Assembly (NCBI GenBank): GCA_024362935.1
Contig: JANCRA010000117.1
Location: 1,054,001-1,118,000 of the forward strand
Direction of reading: 5' to 3'
Length of the DNA: 64,000 nucleotides
From: Setophaga petechia
Lineage: Eukaryota; Chordata; Aves; Passeriformes; Parulidae
A program made the position numbers and the translations under genes. Shown piece after piece: positions 13,547 to 62,120 of this stretch. Within the stretch, counting starts at the first letter, position 1. Every line of letters starts with the position of its first letter. The notes below the pieces were generated by a model. The model was not told the DNA's origin. It ran no database searches and was given only the letters and a program-made list of their open reading frames with translations.

Positions 13547-16500
13547 AAAATGTACATAAGTTCACAAGTGGAACATTTCTTCACGATTACCAGGAACAGA
13601 CGATCCCAACCGGAGTGCAAAATCTGAGCCCGGGGATCTGCCAGGCATGGGGGGAGCAGAGGGGACTGGGGGACACGAGTGTCCCATTGTGGGTCACTGG
13701 GGACCACGGACACCCCCGGCTCCTCCTGGACACGAGGGAGTTTTTCCCAAGCCAGACTCGGTGCTTGGGATGCTCCTCCAGCTGCGTCCCACCCCAGAGC
13801 GAGCCCCTGCCCTCCCCGCCCAGCCCTTTGGAGGGACCAGGAACGCGGCTCAGCCTCACCCCTCTGGCTCCACAGGGGGATTTCTGCCTGTGCCAGGGTA
13901 TTCACCCACCTACAGCAGAATCACAGGCTGGGGGTCATTTCTAGAAACGTTCATGCAGCTGATCAGGTTTCAGGAATGTGTTTCAGAACTGGAGCAGGGT
14001 TTCAGTGTCATGATCCTACTGTAAAAGTGCTTTGGGGTCTGTCAGTGTGCTCCAAGGCATTGATTTAACACTGTGAGGAAAGAAACAAAAACCCACAAAA
14101 ATTCGACTCCCCAGCACAAGTCTTTGGTGGAAGCTGAGTTAAAGTAAGAGATTTGCACTTTGGAGTGACTGAGTTCAGCAGCCAAGGAGATCCCACCCGG
14201 CTGTGCTGCTGTGTCACAGGGGACACGGGGACAGCCCCACAGTCCTGCAGCAGTCACAGCAGGGAGCACAGAGCCAGCTGCTCGCTCTGCTCACGCAGGA
14301 ACTCGGATTCATCACTTGGAACAGAGCCTTGAGTGCATTCGGGGGGTGAGAACCAGGAGCCAGTCCTCTCCCAGCAGGAATCTGGGATTGTCAGGGCTGT
14401 GAACACCTTTTACTACAGCATTACATACTGAAACCAGTGATTCTGTTCATAAAACTGATTTCAGAACACCCCACTGAGTCTGTATAAGTCTCACTTCATT
14501 AAGATCACTGATTGTGTGGCAAATAATTAGCATGATTCTTCCATATTGATTAAAACAGTGAGCTTCAGATGCTATGGAAATTAAATTTCCACTTACAACT
14601 CATCAGGCTGAGGCTGCAGCAGTGGCAGGGCAGGATTAGGAGGAACACAGGCTGGAAATGAGAAGGGTATTCGAGTAACAGGCATTGAAATCGAGTTCTG
14701 TGGCCATAACCAGAAGTTATTACCTTATGAGTCACATGCAGAGATACAAAGGAGCTGCCTCCACCCCAGAAGAGATTTAAAACCGTTTAAGCCCTGGACG
14801 TGTCTGGCAGGGCCGTGAGCTCTGGGGCACAGTAACAGCCTGCTCTTGGTGTAAAGTGCCCGAGGGAGTGAGAAGCTGCCAAAATCTGGGCCAGCAGGGC
14901 TGGAGAGGAGCCCACAGAGCTCAGTGCACCTTCCCCTTCCCCAGCAGGAAGGGCCAGGCTGAGCTCCCCAGCATCAGCTCGTGGCACTGACAGAAGCTGC
15001 ACTCAATTATTCAGAGGAATTTTTCAAGTAAAAATGAAGAGAAGGAAGGAGAAGCTGCAGCGAGCAGAGGGAACACCCTGAAGCCCCGTGGCTCACACAG
15101 GAGCAAAGCTTCTCCCACAGCACCAAGGCCTGGCCTCCCTCCCAGCAGCTTCTGAGCACACCCAGAGCTCGAGGGCAGCTCCTGGCTCAGTGTCCTGTGA
15201 CCCTCACACCCACTGCCCTTGAATTCACAGTTTGCTGTCACAGTCATTCTCCGTGTCTCTCACTGATTCCAGCAACAACCGACCTGGGGGAACACATATT
15301 AAAAACTAAAACCACCTTTTGGGTGTATATTTAAACAGAAAACTAAACAACAAAACAGAGTAAAAGTGTCAGCTTTGCTGAAGAAACATCTCAAGGGAAA
15401 CCCAGAAAGTTCTCTACAGTACTTGTGTTTTCAGGAGGTGGGGATGGAGGGCAGAGAGCCCCACAACCACCACTATGCACCAAAACCACTGAAGTCATCA
15501 AGTCCTCTGACAGCTGATTTGGTCTTACAGAAGTGGCAATGTGTGTCACAGTGAGTCACCATCGAAGGAAATACTGTGTCTTGTAGAAGGGCATAAAAAG
15601 AGTTTGCCTTTCCTAACAAACACCTCAGTTTCTGTGCCAGGCTGAGCCCATGCCTCAGTCACCAACGGGATGAAAACACCACTGCAGAAGGAGAGCACAG
15701 GGATCCTGTTCAGGTTCACCCCTCACCAACAGCAAAGCCATTGGCAGAAGTGACTTTGAGCAGAGCTCTGCCAGTACAAACCAGTCTAAGGGGCCATGGT
15801 ACACCAGGACAGTCATGGAGCTGTTTACATCACAAATGTCCCTGCCAGGTCTACTTTTAATACTGTAAGTACACATTGCTCCTTCACCATCAGCAGATTT
15901 CCAGGTCCTACACTTTGGCATGGACCAGACAGGAAATACAAGTGTAAAAGTGAAAGCTCTGCCTGATTGTTTGCACGACCCTTTGATTTTCCAGCAACAG
16001 TAAGAGCCTGATTGCTTCAGAACAGCTTCCCTGCCTCCATGCCAGCAGCACTGCCCGGTGCTCCCATCCTGTGCCCTGTCCTGGCTCTGCTCCACCAGCA
16101 CTGCCCACACTGGCACCAGACACCCCAGCAGGCTCTGGCACTGCGGGCACAGCACCCACCTGCACACCCAGGGCCACTGCTGCTGCCAGCGGGAATATCT
16201 CTGAGAGCAAAAGTCACAAAAACCCTTTCACCTGTGAAACCATGTCCTTTCCAGAGCATTAGCAAGTCCTGCTTGACTCGCTCTGTAATTAATAAACCTT
16301 TGTAATTCATCTTGTAGTGCATTTTCTGTACCCAGGACCAGAAAATACGGAATACTGCTGGTTTGAGAAAAGCATCTAAAAAAAAGAAATAAATGGAGGG
16401 AAGACAGTGAGAGGAGGAAGGTGAGATGCAACTGGAAAGGATACGAGGATCCTGAGAGCCAGGCATTCGGACAAACATAACTTAAATGCTTCAACTATAT

Positions 16501-16638
16501 ATCACTGCAAATAGAGTTCTGACCAAAAATAATAATTACTTTATATATATATATGTATATATTGCCATGTCATTCAGTCCAGCTAAGAGGTGTGAGGTCC
16601 CTTGAGGTGCTCCAGCCCGCAGCACAGCCCCCAGCTCG
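13547..16638 (-). other. AAK1: Probable AAK1 3' UTR (long form)
   Basis: Non-coding sequence follows the stop codon at 16,639. It has AU-rich stretches (14,400-14,620 and 15,290-15,400) and a TA dinucleotide tract at 16,541-16,562. Human AAK1 also has an unusually long 3' UTR. No gene or transposon was recognised here. Confidence 0.5.
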
Positions 16639-51294
<34,656 letters not shown>

Positions 51295-52814
51295 TCATTA
51301 ACCAAAACCCTGTTTGGTGCCAGCCCTGTCCCTGCCAGGGTGCAGCAGGGCTGGGGGGCACTGAGCAGCCCCTGCCCTGCCCTGCCCCAGCTCTGCCCAG
51401 ACACTGCTCTGCAGGAGCTCACAGGGACCCAAGGGGGCAATCTCCAATTAATGGCAACGAATTAACACTTACCATCTCCATAAAAACCAGCAATTACACC
51501 AGCTCCTGCTCCTGCCACACAGCCCCTCATTGCTCCATTAATTCCCATTATGAAGAAGAAAGCTGAAGGACAGCAGTGCTGCCTTGGACAGAAATCAGAG
51601 CTACAGATCACCCACGGAACCACCAAAGCCCTAAACTTAAAAGGCTCTGCAACTTTGAAGCATCTAAGTTACATTACAAAGCTGATTTGTGCAAGAAGAA
51701 GAAGAAACATCTCCCACATGCAGTTTGATGTTAATGCTTTTAAACCAGGACAGAAGAACAAGGGAAAAACCCACAATTCATTCTGTGGTCATTGCTATTA
51801 GTAAAGTCAGGATTCCCAGGATAAACTGACTTGTTTCAGATGAAAGCCTTTCATCCCTGTCAGCTCTCCATCCAAACACACAGGTTTGCATTGGCAGTCC
51901 TGGCACAAACAGGAAGCTGAAGGAGGATGGAGGGGCAGAGGCATCAGGAGTTTCACACCTGGCTCTGGATGTGGGATGAATTTGGGCAGAGTGGTACAGA
52001 GCCATCAGCCACAAGTGCTGCACACTGCTGAAAGGGGAGGCACAGGGACACTGCTGGTGCCACAGCCCAGCAGCACCTTACACATATTAATGTCCAAGGA
52101 CTCACAGAGGCCCAGCTCAGGGGTGATTTGTGAGTCTTCAGGAGTCCCACGACAAGGGGAGCAGCAGCTACACACCACAGAACTCAGGTCACATCCCAAA
52201 GAATTCCCCTTCTCCCCACAGGCTGCCAGAAAGCAGCAGCACCCCAGCACACACAGTTCATGGATGGGTTTGTGCTCACCCAGCACTGGCATGGGCTGCC
52301 CCCATCCCAGGATAAACAAAGCCACACTCGGGTGAAATTTACTGACCAGGGAAGAATGAAAAACAGCAAATAACCAGACAACACTGCTGTGTGCAATGTA
52401 CAACCCTCCCTGGTTGTTTGCAATGGTTTTTATGAGATTCCAGCTCCTCTTCCACCTGCACACAGGAGTTGCACACACAGGTACCTCACCTGCCAGCATG
52501 GGAACTGCTCAGCAGCAATCTCTCCTGGCAGCCCAGCCCATTTCACCCAGCACAGTGTGCCACAGAACCACAGCAGGCCTGCACAGGATCCCCACCGACT
52601 TCCAAACAGCCCCAGAGATGCAGAAGAGAGATGGGACAGAAAGAAGGAACAAACAAAACAAAAAAACCACTCCTCCTCTCTTTCCCCCCACAAAAAAATA
52701 TAAGCATCACCAAGACTTCAATTAAAGGTCTTGAAAACCGTGGCCAGGCTGCAGCGGCCACTCCAGGTGAGGAAGGAGGGCCGTGCCCCGGGTGCAGCAG
52801 CCACAGCCGCTGTC

Positions 52815-53095
52815 CTGAGCCCCTCACAGCCCTGCAGGGCCTCGGTGCACAGCGCTGGGTTCAGCCCCTCACAGCCCTGGGTTCAGCCCCTCACAGCCCT
52901 GCAGCCCCTCCGTGCACAGCGCTGGGTTCAGCCCCTCACAGCCCTGCAGGGCCTCCGTGCACAGCGCTGGGTTCAGCCCCTCACAGCCCTGCAGGGCCTC
53001 GGTGCACAGCGCTGGGTTCAGCCCCTCCATGCACAGCGCTGGGTTCAGCCCCTCACAGCCCTGCAGGGCCTCCATGCACAGCGCTGGATTCAGCC
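52815..53095. repeat. 45-bp minisatellite, ~6 copies
   Basis: The unit carries CAGCCCCTCACAGCCCTGCA and CGTGCACAGCGCTGGGTT. CpG-containing. 45 bp gives open frames that are artefacts. Confidence 0.93.
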
Positions 53096-54892
53096 CCAAA
53101 ATAACCCCGACCCTCCCCAAGCTGCTGCGAGCTGAGGATCTCAGATTACAAGTCATTTTTAAGGGCTTCTGAACCCACAGCAGCAGCCTCATTGTTCTCC
53201 CCAGCCACGTTTGTCTCGTTTTTGGAGAACAAATCTGCACATCCCGCTGTGAATCCCCAGCCCAAAGGGTGGCTGTGGAAAACAGTAACACTGCACTGCA
53301 CTGGATTTTCATTCCCCTCTTATAACCCACAATGAAGCCAGGAAGAAATAAGGGACCATAACCAACACAATTTTCCCAAGCCTGCTTTCCTAACAGCCTG
53401 TATTTTTCAGAATCATTGGAGAGATCAGGTTTGGAATCCTTTTTTTTTTTAATTTCTGTACAGTATTTCCATGGATCTCAGAAAAATACTAGAGGGGAAA
53501 AAAACCCCAAAAAACCCAGAAAAATCCAAAGATTTGTTTTTTCAAAGTTTATTACAGTCCCAATTTTGGTTTTGGTAATAAAACACCTTTGGGTTTCCCT
53601 CTCCCCAAACTGAGCAGTCACCCAGAGAAGCCCCAGCTCCACCCAGGCTCAGTTCCCTTTTCCCAGCTCTGCCCAGCAGGACAGGGCATCTGTTTACAGA
53701 GCTGTGCTCAGCAGAAGGAAACACGAGCTGAGCAGCAGAAACACATCAAAAATACATTTACCTTGTCTTTTAACTGCTGACAGCTGCCCAACCCTTCCTC
53801 CTTGCCCACTGCACATCTGCACCACCAGCAGCACCTCCTCAGCCTGCAGAGCCAGACCACAACCAATTTCTCCCTCATTACTCCAGTCCAACCCCCAACT
53901 TGGCTAAATCCTGGTGCAGTTGAAAGCAAACAGATCAAAGACAAATTTACAAGCAATTATGACGGAGCCCTGCCAGCTGCACACACAGGACCATTGACTC
54001 CTCTCCTCAGGGAGCAGCAGGACAGCAGCAGGCACTGCCAGCTCAGAGCCTGTGCCACACGTGCCCGGCGAGCCTGGGTCACACTCAGGCACAGCTCAAG
54101 GTGTTCCAGGCACCAGGAACATCCCCATCCCTCTGCTGCTAAAGCCTCTTTCCAGGGCACCTGGGGAGCACTGCAGGCCTCAGCTGCCACAGAGGAAATA
54201 AATCCAGAGACCTGCAAGTGCCACAAGGGACAGGAGCAAGGGCAAAGCCTGAGAGCCACCTCAGAGGACAGCCTTCCCCTGCACGTGTGCCTCTGATTTA
54301 GGGTTCTGAAGGAAATTCAACTCTCCTCCCACAGCAGCCAGCAAAAACTAAAATATGCATTCTACAATGTAAGAAGTCACCCTCAAGACATATTAGAAGT
54401 GTTGAGCAGGCAGCACACAGGCAGCACTGGGATCACCATCAGCTCAGAGCCACCCCCAGCTCTGGGGAAACTTTTTTTGTGTCTCTTTGGCACTTTAGGC
54501 CTGCCTGAACTGCATGGAAACATGGTTATCAAGCTACACACTGCTGCCTGACTGCTGTTCTTGCTAAGAGGTTTTAGGATAAGCTGAAAAATGCTGGGAA
54601 GTTCCAATTATCTCCAGTCAATAGAGATGCCAAAGCAATTTTCCATGCAGGTTTGTGTCAGGGCACTGGCCAGCTGCCAGCTCTGCTGGTTGTGTTTTCA
54701 GCCCTTCTGTAATTTCAGCAGGATGGATGCACAACTCCCCACAGCCAGGCAAGCACTGCTGAGCCAGGGGAGAGCAGCTGCAGGTGCCCCCTCCCAGCTC
54801 CTGCAGGTAAGGAGAGAGCTGAGCTGGGCTCCAGGGACTCGTGGTGGATTGCAGAATGGAATGGTCCTGCAGGCAGCAATGGCAACCAGGCA

Positions 54893-55268
54893 CAGCACTG
54901 CTGCTGCAGGGCACCAGTGCAGCAGCTGATCCCCCTCAGTGCATGCACACAGCACAGCACTGCTGCTGCAGCTGATCCCCCTCACTGCATGCACACAGCA
55001 CAGCACTGCTGCTGCAGGGCACCAGTGCAGCAGCTAAACCCCTCAATGCTCTGCATGCCCACAGCACAGCACTGCTGCTGCAGGGCACCAGTGCAGCAGC
55101 TAAACCCCTCAATGCTCTGCATGCCCACAGCACAGCACTGCTGCTGCAGGGCACCAGTGCAGCAGCTAAACCCCTCAATGCTCTGCATGCACACAGCACA
55201 GCACTGCTGCTGCAGCTGATCCCCCTCACTGCATGCACACAGCACAGCACTGCTGCTGCAGGGCACTG
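54893..55268. repeat. ~50-66-bp minisatellite, ~7 copies
   Basis: Units carry GCACAGCACTGCTGCTGCAG, with an optional GGCACCAGTGCAGCAGCTAA insert; the CTGCTGCAG...GTGCAGCAG parts are complementary. Confidence 0.93.
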
Positions 55269-57992
55269 GCACCCCCTGATCCTCAACCCTGCTCAGATAT
55301 CCCCAGGACTGCCCCAGGAACACTCAGCCTCCAGGGACAGCCAGGCAGGCATTCTGAGCTCCAGCTGTACCAGCAGGCACTTAATTTTAAGTGCTCTGCT
55401 GAAGCAGGCACAAAGCCACTCCATCTGCACAATTCCAATACTCACTGATCCTTATCCATCAAGAATTATGTCATATTTTGCCTTATCTCACCAGCCACAA
55501 GAACTTCCTTAGCACTTACCTTCCTAAGTACAAGGGCAGGCTCACTGAGGTTTTGTTTTTTCCCCTCAGTCAGGATCTGTGATCCAGCTGCAGGAGAACC
55601 ACAGTGACTCCTTGCACGGGGTGTTTGCAGCTCACCATTCCCAAAGCCTTACTACAGCACTCAGCAATGTGGTTTTCCCCCAGTCACAGCCCCGAGCAGC
55701 TGTCACAGACCCTGCACATCCCCCATCAGTGGACACCAGAACCATTTTCTCTCTGCTGCTGTCCTGAGGAAGCCATCCTGCTCCTCTAACTGGAGCACAT
55801 ACAGTCATTTCAAATAAAAAAAGAAAAGTTTTCCCCCAAGTTGTGTACATACAGTAGGCACTCTTTTCAACCCAAACCATTCTTCATCCTAAAGCACCAA
55901 TGGTTTTGGGTGTCTTTTCTAGAGACCCATGTGCCCTGGGGTCCTCTGAGCAGCTGGGGCTGCAGAGACCCCAGAAACCTTCCTGGGACTGCTGGAGTGG
56001 GCTGGGACCCCAGCAGGGGTCTCCAGAGACTCCCCAGCAGCTCCTACAGACACCACATCCCACAGAGCCAGCAGGGCCAGGGAGGAGAGCCAAGGGAAGC
56101 AGCCCCACTGCTCCTGCCCCGAGCCACGCTCTGCTGTGACCCTCACACTAGTAAATATTTGCTGCTGTATTTTAATATGGGCTTTTTACTGCAATAGCAG
56201 CTCCCCATGATTTGCATTAGGATTACAGTGCTATTTTTGTGGCTATTAATCTGCACCAATGTATTCTTTCTGCTGCCTTCATTCCACTCTTCCACTGCCC
56301 AGCAGGAGGGTATTGCTGCACATACCTGCTGAAAACACACCATTTCAAATCCCATTTTCCCCAGTTTTATGCCACTTCTGAGCTCTTTGTTTCCAGGACA
56401 GGATATTTCACTCCAAATTAAGCTTTCTGTTCCAGCATCATTCCTTGTTATTACTAGATGTGCCCACAAACCAGAGGCAGCACAGTGAAGGGCTCTGTGT
56501 GATACACAACGAGGGGCTGCAGTGAACAGCATCACTGCACATTGCTTTTGCTGCTTTAGGAAGCATCTGCAACACCTCCAAACTCACAGTGTGTCAGCAT
56601 TAACACCTTTACAGAAAAATACAACTGCCTCATTTTGTTTTGAAAGTCATTTGAGGCATAATTCAGAAGGCACAGTAATGAGGCAGACTTTGCATCAGGG
56701 TGTAATATCCAAGATCACGAAAATACCAAAGGAAGGGAAGACAACACTGGTACAACCCAGGATTTACTGAGTTCAGCCTGGAACATTATCTCTGCTCCCC
56801 CTTCCTTTGGATGGACACAGCCACAAACACAAACAATTTGCAAGTAATTTCTCTGCTCTTCGTGTTAAAAAGGATGTTACTGGGGTGGGAACATCTGTGA
56901 TTAACAGGAAAGGGCAAAAAGCTTAGAACTTGACCAGAGAACGTTTGGGTCAGTTTGCCAACACCACTGAGAGCAGCAGGGTGAGCTACAGGCCCTGCTC
57001 CCCCAGACCTCCCTCCCTCAGGAGCTCTGCAGCCTGGCTCCAGGAAGCAAACCTGCAATTCAGGGGGTCCCAGCCCAGAGCAGACCCCCAAACCACAGCA
57101 GCCCTGCTAAGGGACAGCACCAGGTCACCCCAACAGGATGGACTGAGGGCTCCCCTCTCCTGCCACCCTGGCTGTGGCACAACGTGTCACCCACAGGAAT
57201 GAACACCTGCAGAGGCTTCCCCACTGCCAAAGGGCTCCACCTGGCCCAGCCTCTGTGGCAGGACTGGCACTGCCCACAGTCCCTCCCAGCCCTCCTGAGC
57301 TGCTCTTTCCCCACTCTGCTCACACTGCCCACGTGCTCTGCAGCAGTTGCTGTCACCCTGTCACCCCAGGACATCTCACCAAAGTCTGCTCTGGACTCCA
57401 GCCCCCAGTTCCTCCCTCCATGGAGTGCAGCTGGCACCCATCCCTGCTCCTGCAGGATGCTCTCCACTCCTCCCCAGACGATCCAGCAGCAGGCTGGAGG
57501 GATCACAGCAGTGTGGCTGGACTGTGCTCTCCTTTGTGTTTGCAGTTTGTTCTTTCAGTACTACATGCTGGAGACACGACACTTGGGGTTTGGGATTTAA
57601 TTAGTGCCTGTGACTCACTCTCCCACCCAACTCCATAATCCTGTGCTTCCAGTGGGGTATTTCCATGCCATTCCATAGCCATGTCAGTGAAGATTATTCA
57701 CCCTCAAGCTGCAGGCACAGAAAGCACACGGTCTGTCCCAAGGCACGGGCTTGCATCACCTCTCAGGAGTGCACAGATAAAATAAAGATAAATCCAGTGT
57801 TTGTTCCCCATAACCCAGGCTAAAACACCAGGATTTCCTGCACCTGGGTAACTGTGCCAAGTGCCAGCAGGCTGAAGCACAGAGCACTGAAAGCACTGAC
57901 AGGGTGTGTCCCTCTCACAAACCCACAGGGCTCAGGGCACCTGCACAACTGGCTGAAGGTGGCATGGGGACACAGGTGACACTCAGGACACA

Positions 57993-58012
57993 CCACACAC
58001 ACACACACACAG
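57993..58012. repeat. (CA)n microsatellite
   Basis: About nine CA repeats. A shorter CA tract lies at 23,418-23,431. Confidence 0.85.
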
Positions 58013-58854
58013 CAGCAGGCTCTGCTCCAGGAGGGCCTGAATGTGCATCTCCTGCTCCTACTGCACCCCAGTGTCAGTAAACAGAGCATGTGTTTGTGTA
58101 CATGTGTGTTACACACCAGGGTCCAGCTCTGAACAAGAACAAACAAACCCTCTGTCCTGCCCAGCTGGGAAGAGCAGATAATAACACTAAATTAAACAGG
58201 GCCTCTCTCAGCCCAGACTTTTTACCTCAAAGGAAATAACAAGCTTTTACTCAGTTGATTTTGTTGCATTAAGTCCCTTGACTACCTAAGCCTAGCAGTG
58301 CCAAGGTGAAGGGACTGCTCCAGGCCTGTCCCAGCACCTCCCAGGGCACAACTTCAAGGAGCTCCCAGTGCCTGACCCCACCATACCCACCTGAGCAGGG
58401 AGTTCAACACACCAAAACCAAACACAAATCTGGGTGCTTCACTGAGCTTTCAGCTGTGCCTTCATCTGCTCCTCTGGGCTGTTTCCATGCCCCTCAACAG
58501 CACTTTAAAAGGTTTCATCCTGGAGTGGAGATAGAACTGCTCTGGGAAACTTATCTAATCAGATCCTGAAACATCAACTGCCAATTAAACAGTCTGAACA
58601 TTTAAGTTTTATCTTGAGGGCAGAAAAGAAAGGGCACAGCACTAACTCCAGCTGATAGAGCTTCGTCTGTGTAAGGAGCAATGGTCACAGAAACTCAAAT
58701 TTCAGCCCTGTTCTGACCATTTCAATTGGCTGCAGGGGGCAATCAGAGCTCCAGAACTGCAGGGAAAGTGGATGGCACCCAGATAAAGCAGAGAGGACAT
58801 CCAGCATTTCATGACAGGAAACCTGAAACGTGCACACTATCAGGAGAATCAGAG

Positions 58855-58965
58855 GACTTCTCCCCAGGTAAAACAAAGGCACACCTGAGCAGAAGACTTC
58901 TCCCCAGGTAAAACAAAGGCACACCTGAGCAGAGGACTTCTCTCTCCCCAGGTAAAACAAGGGCT
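58855..58965. repeat. 40-bp repeat, ~2.6 copies
   Basis: The unit carries CTTCTCCCCAGGTAAAACAA and AGGCACACCTGAGCAGA. Confidence 0.85.
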
Positions 58966-59789
58966 TCAGCTCACACAGAGTTCGTGGGTCAGCCTCTCAG
59001 CCAGGGGAAAGCAGGGCCACAGTCAGCCCTACACAGATTTACCATAGCTGAGAACCCTAAGGTGATTATCCAATATTACCAACATAATTATAGGCCCCTT
59101 GCTTAATGTCACTGCTGCAATATCTAGGCCACGACAGGACAGATTTAGATTTACAAGCTCCACCCTCTCCTTTTAAACAGGCAGGATGTCACCATGGTTA
59201 ATGCTGGAGTGGCAGCCCCAGCCAGGAGTGCCTGAACTGAGCAAACAATACAGCCAGGAACCCCACACAGCACCAGCACAGCCTCTGCCCCTCCTGATCT
59301 GAGGAGAGCAGGACTGGCTGTCTGGGGACTGTGGCAGTTTGGGGAGTGAACATTCAGTCTATCAGCTGTGATGCTCACAACAACAAACAGACACAAAATA
59401 ATTATACAGTCAGAGGCATTTTCACTGCATGGACAATGTGGGAAAAGCTAACTGCCTCTTGTCAATTCTCTGGGGCTGCTTTAAAACCATCCAGCTTCAT
59501 TCCTTTGCATGTTTCAGGACCCCAGCTCATTACAGACCTCACTCCCCACAATCCTCCTGCAACTCCCAGCCAGGCCCACGGAGAAGGACAAACAGGAAGC
59601 TGTAAATCACAGCCCAGCAGAGAAAGGAGGGGAAGGACATTAATCTCTGCCATGCAGCAGCATTTCAGAAGCCTAAAATAATCACTGGGCAAGATCCAGG
59701 CTGTGCATTAGAGCCACAGCCCTGCCAGAAGCTCCAGCCCGAGGGCAGCAGGAGCTCCCAGAGCAGCCCGGACAGCCCAGGGCAGGGGC

Positions 59790-60665
59790 ACTGCAGCCTC
59801 CCTGTACTTGTGACAGCAATTCCACACCAAACAGCAGCTCACTGCAGCCTCCCAGCATCTGTGACAGCAATTCCACACCAAACAGCAGCTCACTGAGCCT
59901 CCCTGTACTTGTGACAGCAATTCCACACCAAACAGCAGCTCACTGCAGCCTCCCTGTACTTGTGACAGCAATTCCACACCAAACAGCAGCTCACTGCAGC
60001 CTCCCTGTACTTGTGACAGCAATTCCACACCAAACAGCAGCTCACTGCAGCCTCCCTGTACTTGTGACAGCAATTCCACACCAAACAGCAGCTCACTGCA
60101 GCCTCCCTGTACTTGTGACAGCAATTCCACACCAAACAGCAGCTCCCTGCAGCCTCCCAGTATCTGTGACAGCAATTCCACACCAAACAGCAGCTCCCTG
60201 CAGCCTCCCAGTATCTGTGACAGCAATTCCACACCAAACAGCAGCTCACTGAGCCTCCCTGTACTTGTGACAGCAATTCCACACCAAACAGCAGCTCACT
60301 GCAGCCTCCCTGTACTTGTGACAGCAATTCCACACCAAACAGCAGCTCACTGCAGCCTCCCTGTACTTGTGACAGCAATTCCACACCAAACAGCAGCTCA
60401 CTGAGCCTCCCTGTACTTGTGACAGCAATTCCACACCAAACAGCAGCTCCCTGCAGCCTCCCTGTACTTGTGACAGCAATTCCATAACCAACAGCAGCTC
60501 CCTGCAGCCTCCCTGTACTTGTGACAGCAATTCCACAACAAACAGCAGCTCACTGCAGCCTCCCAGTATCTGTGACAGCAATTCCACACCAAACAGCAGC
60601 TCCCTGCAGCCTCCCAGTATCTGTGACAGCAATTCCATAACAAACAGCAGCTCCCTGCAGCTCGG
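59790..60665. repeat. 51-bp minisatellite, ~17 copies
   Basis: The unit carries GCAGCCTCCCTGTACTTGTG and ACAGCAATTCCACACCAAAC, with CCAGTATCTG variants. 51 bp is 17 codons, so long frames on both strands appear; artefacts. Confidence 0.96.
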
Positions 60666-61390
60666 GCTGCCCCAGCAGGAGCAGTTTGGGTGTTCACGTG
60701 GGTGGATCTGCTGGCCATGTGTTCTGCTGCACTGCCCTGTGCATCCACTGCACTACTGCCTGACAGGCAGGCTGCAAAACCAACGCTGAGAGAACAGGGC
60801 TTGATTACTGTGCAGCAGGACACGCTGCCTCCAAAAGGATTACTTGGCAAGGCAGACTCAGTCCCTCTCTGTTGTAACAATTTTAGTCCCTGAACTTCCA
60901 CTGTAAGCCTGAAAAAAAATAAAAATTAATGGGTTGTGAATAACTCACAGCTTAAAAAAAAATTAAAAGAATCATTTGTTTGGTTATCAGTCAGCCCTTT
61001 AAAAAGCACATTTCAGCTGCTATTATGCCCAGCAGCCCCTGTTCATCTCCAAGTGAAATCAGCACTGGCACCAACATGCTGTGGAGCACGGCTGGGCTGC
61101 ACAGCCAGCAAGGGGCTGCAGCAGCTCCAGAGCTCCCTGCAAAGGCAAGGGAGCCATGCATCACATCAGGAGGCACAGAAAAAAGCTAAAGCAGTCGAGC
61201 AGAGAGCAGGCTGCAGCTGGAGGTGAAGAGGAGGGAGAAGGCAGATGAAGGCCAGGCTGGGACCAGCTGGGCTGGCGGGCAAGGGCCAGGCAGAGCTGCC
61301 CGTGCAGAAGTGCCATGGAAACAGCACACTCCATCTGGGAAGCAACTCTGCAAGGATCCTAGGACAGCTCACAGCAACAGACAAGTCAGG

Positions 61391-62120
61391 CACTCAGGAA
61401 TTCTGGTTCCAGCATTTGGGAATTCTGGTTGCAGCATTCAGGAATTCTGGTTCCAGCATTCAGGAGTTCTGGTTCCAGCATTCAGGGAGTTCTGGTTCCA
61501 GCATTCAGCAGTTCTGGTTGCAGCATTCAGGAGTTCTGGTTCCAGCATTCAGCAGTTCTGGTTGCAGCATTCAGGAGTTCTGGTTGCAGCATTCAGCAGT
61601 TCTGGTTCCAGCATTCGGGAGTTCTGGTTGCAGCATTCAGGAGTTCTGGTTCCAGCACTCAGGGAGTTCTGGTTCCAGCACTCAGGAGTTCTGGTTCCAG
61701 CACTCAGGAGTTCTGGTTCCAGCATTCAGGAATTCTGGTTGCAGCATTCAGGAGTTCTGGTTCCAGCATTCGGGAGTTCTGGTCGTAGCATTCAGCAGTT
61801 CTGGTTCCAGCATTTGAGAGTTCTGGTTCCAGCATTCAGGGAGTTCTGGTTCCAACATTCAGGAGTTCTGGTTCCAGCATTCAGCAGTTCTGGTTCCAGC
61901 ATTCAGGGAGTTCTGGTTGCAGCATTCAGGAGTTCTGGTTGCAGCATTCAGGGAGTTCTGGTTCCAGCATTCAGCAGTTCTGGTTCCAGCATTCAGCAGT
62001 TCTGGTTCCAGCATTCAGGAGTTCTGGTTCCAGCATTCAGGGAGTTCTGGTTCCAGCATTCAGCAGTTCTGGTTCCAGCATTCAGCAGTTCTGGTTCCAG
62101 CATTCAGCAGTTCTGGTTCC
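61391..62120. repeat. 22/23-bp minisatellite, ~33 copies
   Basis: The unit is CATTCAGGAGTTCTGGTTCC plus AG; variants have GCAG for CCAG, CAGCAG for CAGGAG, and an extra G. A 345-codon plus-strand frame across it is an artefact. Confidence 0.96.

Noticed and set aside
59708..60384. 174- and 164-codon minus-strand frames (VELLSQVQGGCSELLFG period)
   Set aside because: The period equals the 51-bp repeat unit read in frame; no start or domain evidence.
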